Shown piece by piece: positions 18,025-25,854 of a stretch of 46,430 nt of DNA. The notes under the pieces were generated by a model. The model ran no database searches. It was given only the letters and a program-made list of their open reading frames with translations, and was not told the DNA's origin. Where the stretch lies: the NCBI GenBank assembly GCA_013359265.1, contig JABWCD010000037.1, positions 1 to 46,430 on the forward strand, in the 5' to 3' direction. Origin of the DNA: Candidatus Hydrogenedentota bacterium. Lineage in GTDB: Bacteria; Hydrogenedentota; Hydrogenedentia; Hydrogenedentales; SLHB01. Within the stretch, counting starts at the first letter, position 1, and every line of letters starts with the position of its first letter. Made by a program: the position numbers and the translations under genes.

Positions 18025-18420
18025 GTGACTCGTCAAAGCGATCCAAAGCATCTGCAGACATACCGAGACTTGGTCGTGTGACAGAAATCTATGGACTTGG
18101 CAGTTGCGATATACGAGTGCACAAAACGCTTTCCTGCGGACGAGCGATTTGCGCGTACGAGCCAATTACGACGCTCGGCTGCATCTATACCCGCCAACAT
18201 CGCGGAAGGCTATGCCCGACGAAACCGTGGCGAATACAATCAGTTCCTGTTCATCGCTATGGGTTCACTCGCCGAAACCGAAACCCACCTGATTCTGGCG
18301 ACGCGCTTAAAGTACATCACGAGAACTGAGGCCGCGCCAATCTGGAAACTCGCCCAAGAAATCGGAAAGATGCTGCACCGCTTCACTGCCGTACTCGACC
18401 CTAAACCAAACAAACGGTAA
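18025..18420 (+). pseudogene. Four-helix-bundle (S23-type) protein gene with a TGG-to-TGA nonsense change
   Basis: The full reading frame starts at GTG 18025, nine bases after GGGAGG. It encodes TYRDLVV-stop-QKSMDLAVAIYECTKRFP, then the family core SQLRRSAASIPANIAEGYAR and ETETHLILATRLKYI. In this family (23S rRNA intervening-sequence / S23 proteins) the stop position is the nearly invariant Trp of the L-x-V-W-Q-K/R motif, so TGG has become TGA at 18079-18081. The remaining open frame from ATG 18091 (109 residues) lacks helix-1 residues and a ribosome site. Function of the family is unknown. It lies inside the inverted-repeat cassette. Confidence 0.8.
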
Positions 18421-18492
18421 CCATCGGGCTGAATCCCCGAACCTTAGGGTCCGGCTGTCTCATAGCCCAAGACCCTATTCCTCTTTCTGCTG

Positions 18493-18518
18493 AACCCTGG
18501 ACCCTATACCCTGATCCC
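18493..18518 (-). repeat. Right inverted repeat of the 720-bp cassette
   Basis: The reverse complement reads GGGATCAGGGTATA then GGGTCCAGGGTT, matching the left repeat at 24 of 26 positions. Confidence 0.8.
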
Positions 18519-18529
18519 TACTCACCCCC

Positions 18530-18558
18530 TTGACAGAACCACGGCAATGGCGCATACT
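18530..18558 (+). promoter_or_regulatory. Strong sigma-70-type promoter of blaI-M56
   Basis: A perfect -35 TTGACA (18530-18535), a 17-bp spacer and a -10 CATACT (18553-18558) lie 38 bp before the blaI start. The -10 box overlaps the left arm of the operator, so bound repressor would block RNA polymerase. Confidence 0.8.
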
Positions 18559-18574
18559 ACTAATAAATTAGTAG
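18557..18574 (+). promoter_or_regulatory. BlaI/MecI-type operator
   Basis: CTACTAAT-AA-ATTAGTAG is an 18-bp perfect dyad with a 2-bp centre. It contains the TACTA/TAGTA half-sites typical of BlaI/MecI-family operators. It sits between the -10 box and the ribosome site of blaI, implying autoregulation of the repressor and its sensor. Confidence 0.85.
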
Positions 18575-18595
18575 CACCCCCGGAGGCCCATCCCC

Positions 18596-18985
18596 ATGAC
18601 CCGCCCCGCTTCAAAGCATCCCACCGAACTCGAACTCGAGATCCTCAAGATCCTCTGGCGCGAACCCCGTGTACCCGTGCGCCGCGTGCGGGAAGCCCTC
18701 TCCGGCGGACGCGACCTTGCCTACACCTCCGTCATGACGATCATGAACATCATGGTCGGAAAGGGGTATCTAAAACGCATCAAATCCGGGACCGGCTACG
18801 TCTACGAACCAAAAGTCTCGCGCGAATCCACCACCCGCCGCATGCTGCGCGACACCGTCAACCGCCTGTTCGACGGCTCCGTTAGTGCAGCGGTGGTGCA
18901 TCTGCTCGACCAGGGCGAACTCAACGACGCCGAGTTGAAAGAAGTGCAAAAGCTCGTGCGCCGCAAGGGGGAGAAAAAGTCATGA
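18596..18985 (+). CDS. blaI: BlaI/MecI/CopY-family winged-helix repressor
   Basis: The 129-residue product has the family N-terminal winged helix: LELEILKILWREPRVPVRRVREAL, then LAYTSVMTIMNIMVGKGYLKR (recognition helix and wing) and YVYEPKVSRESTTRRMLRDTVNRLFDGS, where the family is cleaved by its sensor. The C-terminal dimerisation helices follow. CGGAGG precedes the ATG by 9 bases. The stop overlaps the M56 start by 4 bp (ATGA). The perfect operator upstream indicates that it represses itself and the M56 gene. The inducing signal is unknown and need not be a beta-lactam. Confidence 0.92.
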   Translation: MTRPASKHPTELELEILKILWREPRVPVRRVREALSGGRDLAYTSVMTIMNIMVGKGYLKRIKSGTGYVYEPKVSRESTTRRMLRDTVNRLFDGSVSAAVVHLLDQGELNDAELKEVQKLVRRKGEKKS

Positions 18986-21900
18986 ACGAAATCGCAATCA
19001 CCGCGATCGACGTCACCGCCGCGCCCACGATCTGGATGCGTTTAGCCATGGCGTTCGTGCACTCGCTTTGGATCGGCGCGTCCATTGGTGCCGCGGTGTT
19101 TCTCATCTTCGTACTGCTCGGTCGCAAACGGACGCATGCCCGATACGCAACACTCCTGCTGGGCCTACTTCTCGTGGCCTCATCGCCAATCGCCGCGTAC
19201 CTCGTGAACACCCCACGAACCGTTTCCTTGCTGGAACCTGAAGGACCGTACAGGGTGGGGCGAGGCTCTGTCCGAGCCGGTTTGGATCAAAACAGCGTGG
19301 AGCAAACGGGCGAGGGGCCGGATAGGGTGGGGCGAGGCTCCGTCCGAGCCGACACTTCGTACACCGCCCCAAACGCCGCCAACGAAAAAAATCGACCCAT
19401 CGCAGTCGCCATTACGCCGGAACAATCACAGTCCACATTCTCATTCACGCGCGAACACGCCGCCCGCACTTGCGTACTGCTCTATGCCCTCATCGCGTGC
19501 GCACTGCTCCTGCGCCTCGCCTTCGGCGTTGCCGGAGGCAGTTGGCTCCGCCGCAGGTCCGAACCCGTCGCCGACGGCGCTATCCTCAGCGCCGTCGCGC
19601 GCCACGCCCGCGCCATGGGCCTTCAATTCGCGCCCGCCATCGCCTACTGCGCGCGCGTCGCCGTGCCCACCGTCGTCGGCGTCCTGCGCCCCATGGTTCT
19701 CCTGCCGCTCTCCGCCGCCACCGGCATGACTCCCGAACAGGTCGAGTACCTCGTGCTACACGAACTCGCCCACATCCGACGCTACGACCATATCGTGAAC
19801 CTCGTCCAACGCGTCATCGAAGCGCTTCTGTTTTACCACCCCGTTGTCTGGCTGCTCTCGCGCCAAATCCGCATCGAACGCGAACACTGCTGCGACGACC
19901 TCGTCGTCCGCCTCGGCGGCGACGCGCACCACTACGCCGAATCCCTCCTCGCCGCCGCAACCCTCGCGCGAGGCCTCGCGACACGCAACGCCGTCCCCAC
20001 CCTCAGCGCCACCGGCAAAGCCTCCCACCTCCGTCACCGCATCGCGCGCATCCTCGGCGAACCGGCGCCCGCGGTGCGGCTGCGGCACATGGGCTGGCTA
20101 CTGGGACTACTTTCGACCAGTCTGCTTATCGGCGGTGCGCAACTATTTGCCGCCAAGGATGAGACTACCATCCCTGAGAGCGCACCTAAACCAAAAGAGA
20201 CTCAAGAAATACCAGTGATCACGCCAGTGGCTACCGGTCAGGAAGAGAAGCATAGCGCGGAGGGAGCGATTGGCACGATCAAAGCGCGTGTGATCAATGC
20301 GGAGGGAAGACCCGCCGAAGTTGTCGAAATGAATCCTTGGGAACTAAACGAAATTTCAAATACGTTCGACAATCAGGCAGGTGGTCGTGATCAATCTGCC
20401 TCTCGCAGCGGTGGCGTAGAGACGCCTCCACTACTATTTGAAGGTGAAGACCTTTATGGATCGCGGCTAGTCCAAGACGTGAGAGGGCGAGCTGAAAAGA
20501 TTGAAGGTGTCCGCGACGTTCGCGTATCACGAGATACGCGAGATGGTGGAGTTATAGTCTTCACACTTCGACTCAAGCCCTGGATAGCGATTGGAGATGT
20601 CAGTGCCCAACTCATCAAACTGGACAAAGATACGTTCGGTCTACTCAAGAAGTATTATCCGGACGCCATGAAAAATGCTACCTCCGAAATCGTCGACCCT
20701 GTACAGTTCGTTATCAGCCCATATACGGAAGTAGATCGAAAGCAGGACACACCAGCGAGCGCGAGTCCTGACATTGCTTCCCATGACAATGCCCCAGACT
20801 ACAAGGCACACCAACCGGAGGCAAATCCTGTCGATTCTAAGAATAATGAAAATCTGTCGGTCAACGAAGAAGTCGCATCCGGCGAGCAGCGCGCGGACGA
20901 ACCGCCACCAGCAACGTCTTTTCTCGGAATTCCGCTGAGCTTGTCTCCCGAGCAAGCCGAACTTGCGCGTCAATTGCAGGACAAGGACTGGTGGCTGCGC
21001 AAACTCGCGATTCAGCAACTCGCGGAAACCAAAGCCCCAAGCGCTTGGCAACTCATCGTCCCGTTGCTTAAAGACGAAGACAAACGCGTCCGATCTGCAG
21101 CCGCCGAAGTGCTAGGAAATCTCAAAGAACCCAAATCGATCAAACACCTCGTCGCCGCGTTAAAAGAAGATCGCGAAACCGCCGACGTTGCGGCGAAAGC
21201 GCTGGCCCACTTCGATCCGGAGCAAGTCATGCCGATCTTGCAGCTCGCCGCCGCGGATGAAGACTGGGGCGTTCAGCGAGGTGCCATTAAAGCCCTTGTC
21301 TTCTTAAAGCATCCCGAAGTGATAGACGTCATTATCGGCGTGCTCGGCAAGATTCCCTTGGTCGACTCTGGAAAACGCGGACTTCCGGACCACCAACTTC
21401 CATGGGAAGTGATGACTTCGGACTATTCAAACGCGGATTTGATGCAGGCATTCGTAGCACTCGAGACCAATTCGTTTCAGCAACTCATTGCCCGCGCCAT
21501 GGCCGACGACAACTGGCGAGTTCGCGCAGGTCTGACAAAGGTCTTGGCCATACCCCAGTTCCGCAACAACCCAATTGGAAGAATCACCGCGGAAATGTCG
21601 GCGCTGTTAAACCGAACGGAGGTTGTTCAAGCACAGGTCAACGCCATGCGCGATGCGCAAAAAGACGTGCGGGCATGGGCCGCCGCGGGGCTGGCAATCG
21701 GACTCGATTCGCTCCCTGACAACTCCGACGCGACCGTATCGAGAACAACCGCGCTGATTGCGGGCATGCGTGACCAGAATATGTTCATCCGGAGAATATG
21801 CGGACGCCCACTGCTCCGTGCCTCTGAAAAACGCAAGTGGCAGCCGTCCAACGACGAGGAAAAGATTGCGCTCCGCATTGCAGTAGGCCGCAATTCGGGA

Positions 21901-23499
21901 TGGGAGGCGATAGGACCTAAAGCAATACCTGCACTGGTAGCGGCCATGAACCTTGACAGGACGTTGCCGTTTACCGACGTGGCGGAATCGCCCGCCAGTC
22001 TAAATTTCATCGCGTCTGCACTGTCGCAGATTGGCGGCTTAGACGTCGTCGAACCACTTGTGACTCTGCTCGACACCGTAGGCTCCGACACGGTCATAAG
22101 CATTTGCGAGGCGCTGGGCAACATCGGTGATCCGCGCGCGGTCGAGCCGTTGATCCGCATTGCCGCCAATATTCAGGCTGGGAGCCAAACAAGTGCCATA
22201 AGGGCGCTTGGAAAGCTGAAGGAAAAACGCGCCTACAACGTGCTCGTCAGTTCGCTGCAAAGTTCGAGCTACGAGGTGCGCGTGGCCGCGGCCGGCGCAC
22301 TCGGCGAAATCGGCGACCCGCGCGCCGTCCCTATTCTGGTCAGCGTATTGGAAAAAGGGATCGATCCACACACGCAAATCAGCGCGGTCAATAGTCTGGG
22401 CGACCTGAAAGACCCCGCTGCCGTGCCGGTGTTGGAGGAAACGCTGAAAAATCAGGCGACGGAGACACCCGCACGTGAGGAAGCGGCACGAGCGCTCGGT
22501 AAGATCGGCGGCGCACAAGCGAGTGATGCGCTCGTAGCTGCGCTTCGCACCGATCCCCAAAGGGAAGTGCGCTTGGCCGTTGCCGAGGCCTTGGGCGAAA
22601 TCAACGATCCCGCTGCGATTGGCCCACTCTCGGATGCATTACAGTTTGACGAAGGCAGCGTCCAAACTGCAGCCGCCACGTCAATTGTCCAAATAGGTAC
22701 GCCTGACGCTTTTGACGCTCTACGAGGCGTATACGTCAAGTCGGCCCAACAATCTGCTATCGGCGAAAACACCGCTTGGGCACGAATCGTTCTTGCACTG
22801 TGCAAAATCCATTCACCCGCCGCATTGGACATGTTGTACGGACTACTGCGCGACGACAAAATATACATGGCAAAGTTGCAGTTACGCGCAGCCCTCACCC
22901 TGGCCGAGAATAAAGATCCACGTGCAAAGGAGTTTCTGGATAAACTTCGGGGAATTCCGGAAACTCGCATCGATTCCGAGCGCGCGCTGACCGAACTACA
23001 GGAACAACCATCCGAGGCGCAAGCGTCCGACGCTCCAGCTACGCCTTCACCCGCTGAATCAGCCTTACCCGAAGCAGTACCCGGCGCTGAAACAAATACC
23101 ACCGCGCCGCTCCTCCAGTTCCGCCTCGTCCTCGAAGGCGCGGACGCGGAAGGCAAACCGCGCACCCCCGCGCCGACGAAGAACGATCCTGATGCGACAA
23201 TGGCGCTGGCGGACGACATCTGGCTGACGGAAGCTGACATGACCGACGCCGCAGTGCGTGTCGACGATCAGACAGGCGAGCCTTGCATTGCCTTCGGCAT
23301 CAAACCGGAGGCCGGGGAAAAACTCTACGAACGCACCAGCGGCGCCAAAGGCAGGAAAATGGCCATCGTCTACAAGGGCGTCGTCCTCAGCGCGCCAATC
23401 ATCAATGACGGCATCAGCACATCCGGAATAATTACCGGCGACATTTCTTTGGACGAAATTGCTGCGGCCATCAACAAGGCCGCGGGCGTAGCCCGGTGA
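18982..23499 (+). CDS. M56 (BlaR1-like) membrane metallopeptidase fused to HEAT repeats and a SecD-P1-like domain
   Basis: The product has 1505 residues. Membrane segments lie near 12-47, 52-75, 161-185 and 369-390. The zinc site H260-E-L-A-H264 with EREHCCDD downstream is the M56 active site on the cytoplasmic side. Two REP-encoded peptides RVGRGSVRA (91-99 and 115-123) sit between TM2 and TM3. Residues about 390-650 are low-complexity linker. About 650-1335 are PBS-lyase/HEAT repeats (for example VRSAAAEVLGNLKEPKSIKHLVAAL and VRVAAAGALGEIGDPRAVPILVSVL), a protein-binding solenoid. About 1430-1502 (MAIVYKGVVLSAPIINDGI, then GIITGDISLDEIAAAIN) resemble the SecD P1 head subdomain. BlaR1-like proteins sense an external signal and cleave BlaI. 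Here the penicillin-binding sensor is replaced by the solenoid. A likely frameshifted tail follows. Confidence 0.85.
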   Translation: MNEIAITAIDVTAAPTIWMRLAMAFVHSLWIGASIGAAVFLIFVLLGRKRTHARYATLLLGLLLVASSPIAAYLVNTPRTVSLLEPEGPYRVGRGSVRAGLDQNSVEQTGEGPDRVGRGSVRADTSYTAPNAANEKNRPIAVAITPEQSQSTFSFTREHAARTCVLLYALIACALLLRLAFGVAGGSWLRRRSEPVADGAILSAVARHARAMGLQFAPAIAYCARVAVPTVVGVLRPMVLLPLSAATGMTPEQVEYLVLHELAHIRRYDHIVNLVQRVIEALLFYHPVVWLLSRQIRIEREHCCDDLVVRLGGDAHHYAESLLAAATLARGLATRNAVPTLSATGKASHLRHRIARILGEPAPAVRLRHMGWLLGLLSTSLLIGGAQLFAAKDETTIPESAPKPKETQEIPVITPVATGQEEKHSAEGAIGTIKARVINAEGRPAEVVEMNPWELNEISNTFDNQAGGRDQSASRSGGVETPPLLFEGEDLYGSRLVQDVRGRAEKIEGVRDVRVSRDTRDGGVIVFTLRLKPWIAIGDVSAQLIKLDKDTFGLLKKYYPDAMKNATSEIVDPVQFVISPYTEVDRKQDTPASASPDIASHDNAPDYKAHQPEANPVDSKNNENLSVNEEVASGEQRADEPPPATSFLGIPLSLSPEQAELARQLQDKDWWLRKLAIQQLAETKAPSAWQLIVPLLKDEDKRVRSAAAEVLGNLKEPKSIKHLVAALKEDRETADVAAKALAHFDPEQVMPILQLAAADEDWGVQRGAIKALVFLKHPEVIDVIIGVLGKIPLVDSGKRGLPDHQLPWEVMTSDYSNADLMQAFVALETNSFQQLIARAMADDNWRVRAGLTKVLAIPQFRNNPIGRITAEMSALLNRTEVVQAQVNAMRDAQKDVRAWAAAGLAIGLDSLPDNSDATVSRTTALIAGMRDQNMFIRRICGRPLLRASEKRKWQPSNDEEKIALRIAVGRNSGWEAIGPKAIPALVAAMNLDRTLPFTDVAESPASLNFIASALSQIGGLDVVEPLVTLLDTVGSDTVISICEALGNIGDPRAVEPLIRIAANIQAGSQTSAIRALGKLKEKRAYNVLVSSLQSSSYEVRVAAAGALGEIGDPRAVPILVSVLEKGIDPHTQISAVNSLGDLKDPAAVPVLEETLKNQATETPAREEAARALGKIGGAQASDALVAALRTDPQREVRLAVAEALGEINDPAAIGPLSDALQFDEGSVQTAAATSIVQIGTPDAFDALRGVYVKSAQQSAIGENTAWARIVLALCKIHSPAALDMLYGLLRDDKIYMAKLQLRAALTLAENKDPRAKEFLDKLRGIPETRIDSERALTELQEQPSEAQASDAPATPSPAESALPEAVPGAETNTTAPLLQFRLVLEGADAEGKPRTPAPTKNDPDATMALADDIWLTEADMTDAAVRVDDQTGEPCIAFGIKPEAGEKLYERTSGAKGRKMAIVYKGVVLSAPIINDGISTSGIITGDISLDEIAAAINKAAGVAR
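19253..19278 (+). repeat. REP palindrome, copy B, in frame inside the M56 gene
   Basis: The unit is GGGTGGGGCGA followed by GGCTC-TGTCC-GAGCC. It is translated as RVGRGSVRA (residues 91-99) in the extracytoplasmic loop and does not break the frame. Confidence 0.85.
19325..19350 (+). repeat. REP palindrome, copy C, in frame inside the M56 gene
   Basis: This copy lies exactly 72 bp (24 codons) after copy B and is translated in the same frame as RVGRGSVRA (115-123). The preceding codons also match (GPYR and GPDR), so B and C may be a short duplication or a double insertion. Confidence 0.85.
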
Positions 23500-23653
23500 A
23501 ACCCCACCCGAACCGACTTCCAACTCCGACGCCAACGGCGCCGAACCCTTACCCGAGCGATTTATTTACGATAGCGCGGCAATTCCGCTGTCCGAAAGTG
23601 AAAGAAACGAACTAAAGCAAAGAGGTAAGCTGAAGGAAGTATCGGACGAATGA
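23492..23653 (+). pseudogene. Frameshifted C-terminal tail of the M56-HEAT gene
   Basis: Directly across the stop at 23497-23499 the +1 frame is open for 53 codons. It reads PGETPPEPTSNSDANGAEPL, then PERFIYDSAAIPLSESE, and ends LKEVSDE at a TGA. It has no start codon or ribosome site of its own, and its acidic composition matches the host protein. A one-base change near AGCCCGG would join it to residue 1503. It may be a real frameshift, a sequencing error or programmed. Confidence 0.5.
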
Positions 23654-23672
23654 ATAATTGGTCATGGATAGG

Positions 23673-23806
23673 CGCATTCCAGCCACGACCTTGGTTCTCG
23701 TTGCCAAGCTCTCGCATTCCAGACACGACCTTCGTTCTCGTTACCCAGCACTCGCATTCCAGACACGACCTTCGTTCTCGTTACCAAGCTCTGCGTGGCA
23801 ACGCAG
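23673..23806. repeat. Three 40-bp tandem repeats plus a small hairpin
   Basis: Units begin at 23673, 23713 and 23753 with CGCATTCCAG and continue with CACGACCTT and GGTTCTCGTT or CGTTCTCGTT. Units two and three are nearly identical; unit one has a few changes. They end in the hairpin CTGCGT-GGCA-ACGCAG (23791-23806). The block fills the gap between the M56 gene and the convergent RHH gene. Confidence 0.85.
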
Positions 23807-23851
23807 CCTTGAAAAGCTCTACTTTGATTCTTGGTAAAGGTCAACGCTCGT

Positions 23852-24055
23852 CTATCTGGAATTCTCCGGACTGGCCGACGGCTCCTGCGCACTGTCGCCG
23901 ACGGTGTCTTTACCGCCGCGCCGGCGCGCGATGGCATTGCGGAGGATGTACTCGATCTGTCCGTTGACGCTGCGCAGTTCGTCGGCGGCCCAGGCTTGGA
24001 GTTCGTTCCACAGGGCCGGATCGATGCGCAACAGAAATTCTTTTTTCGCCGCCAT
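23852..24055 (-). CDS. Arc-type ribbon-helix-helix protein
   Basis: The 67-residue product starts MAAKKEFLLRIDPALWNELQAWAADELRSVNGQIEYILRNAI. The beta strand (EFLLRI), helix and second helix (SVNGQIEYILRNAI) form the Arc/MetJ fold that binds DNA as a dimer. The tail is disordered. It follows the SPFH gene on the same strand. In many bacteria a small RHH gene of this kind lies directly downstream of an SPFH gene, so the two probably belong to one unit, here separated by a palindromic element. Confidence 0.8.
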   Translation of the reverse strand: MAAKKEFLLRIDPALWNELQAWAADELRSVNGQIEYILRNAIARRRGGKDTVGDSAQEPSASPENSR

Positions 24056-24094
24056 CGGTCTGGAGTCCGTTAGTGCAGTCTCAATACGCGACTA

Positions 24095-24267
24095 CATCCC
24101 CCTGAATCCCCCTTCAAAGGGGGACTTACAGAATTGCAGTTGGACGTCGTTGGCACTGAATTCAGTCCCCCTTTGAAGGGGGCCATCGGCCTCTCCTTAG
24201 CTCCCCCTTTGAAGGGGGCCATGGGCCTCTTCTTAAGTCCCCCTTTGAAGGGGGATTTAGGGGGATG
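24095..24267. mobile_element. 173-bp palindromic (MITE-like) element with 30-bp terminal inverted repeats
   Basis: The left end (24095-24124) and right end (24238-24267) are inverted copies that match at 29 of 30 positions. Each ends in CATCCCCCTGAATC or its complement. Four near-perfect palindromes TCCCCCTTTGAAGGGGGA (or a variant) lie at 24107, 24166, 24202 and 24238. Copies two and three are 36 bp apart with shared spacers. There is no coding capacity of its own. Similar CCCCCTTTGAAGGGGG repeats are scattered in many environmental genomes. It sits inside the SPFH-RHH unit. Confidence 0.75.
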
Positions 24268-24335
24268 TGGATTGACGTTCGCCATGACTTCCCTGGTATC
24301 CGAATCTACTTGTTGTCCCAAACGCACCAATGCCG

Positions 24336-25289
24336 TCAGTGATACAACGTCCCGGCGTTGACGATGGGTTCGACGTCGTGTTCCGCGCAGAGGACGACGA
24401 GAAGATTTCCGACCATGGCCGCCTTGCGTTCTTCGTCGAGCTGGACGATGTTTTGCTGGTCGAGTTCGGTGAGGGCCATCTGCACCATGCTGACCGCGCC
24501 GTGCACGATCTTCTGGCGTGCGGCGATGATCGCCTCGGCCTGTTGCCGGCGGAGCATCGCATTCGCGATTTCCGGCGCGTACGCGAGGTGCGTGAGGCGC
24601 GCTTCGTCGACCTCCACGCCGGCCTTGTTCAACCGCTCCTGAAGCTCGCGCTGCAGCGCCGCGCTCACGACGTCCTTGCTGTCGCGCAACGTCGTCTCCT
24701 CGGCGGGGCTGTCGCCCGAATGATCGTAGGGATAGCAGTTCGCAAGGTGCCGCAGCCCCGTCTCGCTCTGCACCTTCACGTAGTTCTCGTAGTCGTCCAC
24801 GTCGAAGATCGCCTGCGCGGTGTCGCGCACGCGCCATACGATGACCGCCGCGATTTCGATGGGGTTGCCGCGCTGATCGTTCACCTTGAGCCGTTGCGTC
24901 TCGAAGTTCCGCGCGCGCAGCGAAACGACATAACGGTTCGGCTTCGAGACTACCTGCGCCTGGCCGGAGTGCTTCTCGCTGGGCACGGTCGTGACGCCGC
25001 CGCGCTTCACGCTGAAGGGGTTAGTCCAATGAAACCCTTCCGCGCGGACCGTTCCGCGGTATTCGCCAAATAGCACCAACACCCGGGCCTCGTTCGGCTG
25101 GAGCGCGAAGAACCCGAGCGACACGACGAGGTTCGCAGCGAACAGCAGCACCGCGATCACCACCAGCGGCGCGGACCCCGCCATGATCCCCCCAACGAAC
25201 GCCGCCGGAATGACCACTATCCAAATCAACAATGCGAGGGGCAGCATGCCCCAACCGCTCTGCACGGTACGCAACCGTTCCTGAGTCAT
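24336..25289 (-). CDS. SPFH (stomatin/prohibitin-like) membrane protein
   Basis: I chose the ATG at 25289 (MTQERLRTV) because AGGAGGG lies 7-8 bases upstream; an in-frame ATG 8 codons earlier lacks one. The product has 317 residues. Two hydrophobic segments ([23 protein letters not shown] and [21 protein letters not shown]) are followed by an SPFH/band-7 domain ([28 protein letters not shown], then [33 protein letters not shown]). A coiled-coil region follows with [27 protein letters not shown] proteins form membrane rings that organise partner proteins. The family's RHH partner lies downstream. A promoter and palindrome lie upstream. Confidence 0.93.
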   Translation of the reverse strand: MTQERLRTVQSGWGMLPLALLIWIVVIPAAFVGGIMAGSAPLVVIAVLLFAANLVVSLGFFALQPNEARVLVLFGEYRGTVRAEGFHWTNPFSVKRGGVTTVPSEKHSGQAQVVSKPNRYVVSLRARNFETQRLKVNDQRGNPIEIAAVIVWRVRDTAQAIFDVDDYENYVKVQSETGLRHLANCYPYDHSGDSPAEETTLRDSKDVVSAALQRELQERLNKAGVEVDEARLTHLAYAPEIANAMLRRQQAEAIIAARQKIVHGAVSMVQMALTELDQQNIVQLDEERKAAMVGNLLVVLCAEHDVEPIVNAGTLYH

Positions 25290-25344
25290 GACACAACCCT
25301 CCTGCGAGTCCATACGCGCCTTCGCGTCAACCCACGTTATCAGA

Positions 25345-25373
25345 ATGATATCATATCAATATCGCATCCGCAA
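25345..25373 (-). promoter_or_regulatory. Possible promoter/operator of the SPFH gene
   Basis: On the minus strand TTGCGG (25368-25373), a 17-bp spacer and TATCAT (25345-25350) form a moderate sigma-70-like promoter. The -10 lies in a perfect 10-bp palindrome ATGATATCAT (25345-25354) in an AT-rich island, which could bind a regulator such as the RHH partner. Confidence 0.35.
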
Positions 25374-25625
25374 GCCCCCTGCCGGCCCTTCTTGGCCTTC
25401 GACAAGTAGCGCACTGGCTTACCGCCCATATATCTGTTGCAACCGTGTTTCGCCCGTTCACCGTATCAAGTCGGTGCCCAACAACAGTTCCTGCCCCACC
25501 ACCTTTTGCCACTGCCGCCGACTCTGTGATCTTTGCACGTCCCGTTCGATGCTTTGATTTTTTCACAGTTTTTGCATTTGTTAGTTAATTATGTCAATCA
25601 AATAGAGGTCGTTTCGCATGCGGAT

Positions 25626-25740
25626 TCAACTATCAAGTGCACGGCATGCTTCCCTGAAGACTTCTCGGGGAGTTCGGTAGTTGTGTTTCTTTCTTGGACG
25701 GTCGTTAAGGCGTTGCAGGATTTCGTCGAGCTGCAAAATG
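25626..25740 (-). pseudogene. C-terminal remnant of an IS30-family transposase
   Basis: The last 37 codons read LDEILQRLNDRPRKKHNYRTP then REVFREACRALDS and stop. This matches the end of IS30 transposases (pattern LNxRPRKxLxxxTPxEVF). The DDE core is absent upstream, where the frame is replaced by a GACCC-type tandem repeat, so only the 3' end survives. The rest of the 763-bp gap (25290-26052) holds the SPFH promoter region, this remnant, the 9-bp tandem repeat and otherwise nothing I can recognise. Confidence 0.7.
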
Positions 25741-25854
25741 CCGCCATGCCGTCCGAACTGTCCGCGCGACTTGCACGACTCAAATTCGATCGCGTGAATC
25801 CGTGCCCGTATCTCGAACCGCCGCGCCGAGAAAACCGTGCGAAACCAGGCACCC

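Larger units (their letters stand above)
17799..18518. mobile_element. Candidate 720-bp non-autonomous cassette bounded by 26-bp inverted repeats
   Basis: The block starts at the base after the ceramidase-like stop codon and ends 11 bp before the -35 box of blaI. Its ends are 26-bp inverted repeats (17799-17824 and 18493-18518) that match at 24 of 26 positions. Inside are a 15-bp perfect hairpin arm pair and a four-helix-bundle gene with an internal stop. No transposase is present. Transfer as a unit is an inference; it could also be converged simple-sequence DNA. Confidence 0.45.

Noticed and set aside
18079-18081. Alternative genetic code (TGA as Trp) or selenocysteine
   Set aside because: TGA is used as a normal stop by many genes here, no SECIS-like need exists, and only this degenerate cassette gene shows it.
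18596-19900. Beta-lactam resistance locus (blaI-blaR1)
   Set aside because: No beta-lactamase gene and no penicillin-binding sensor domain are present; only the regulator/protease module is shared.
23673-23792. Possible CRISPR array
   Set aside because: The three 40-bp units are contiguous without unique spacers of constant length, and no cas gene is near.
24095-24267. Possible rho-independent terminators at each CCCCCTTTGAAGGGGG palindrome
   Set aside because: No T-tracts follow, and the 30-bp terminal inverted repeats better fit a mobile palindromic element.
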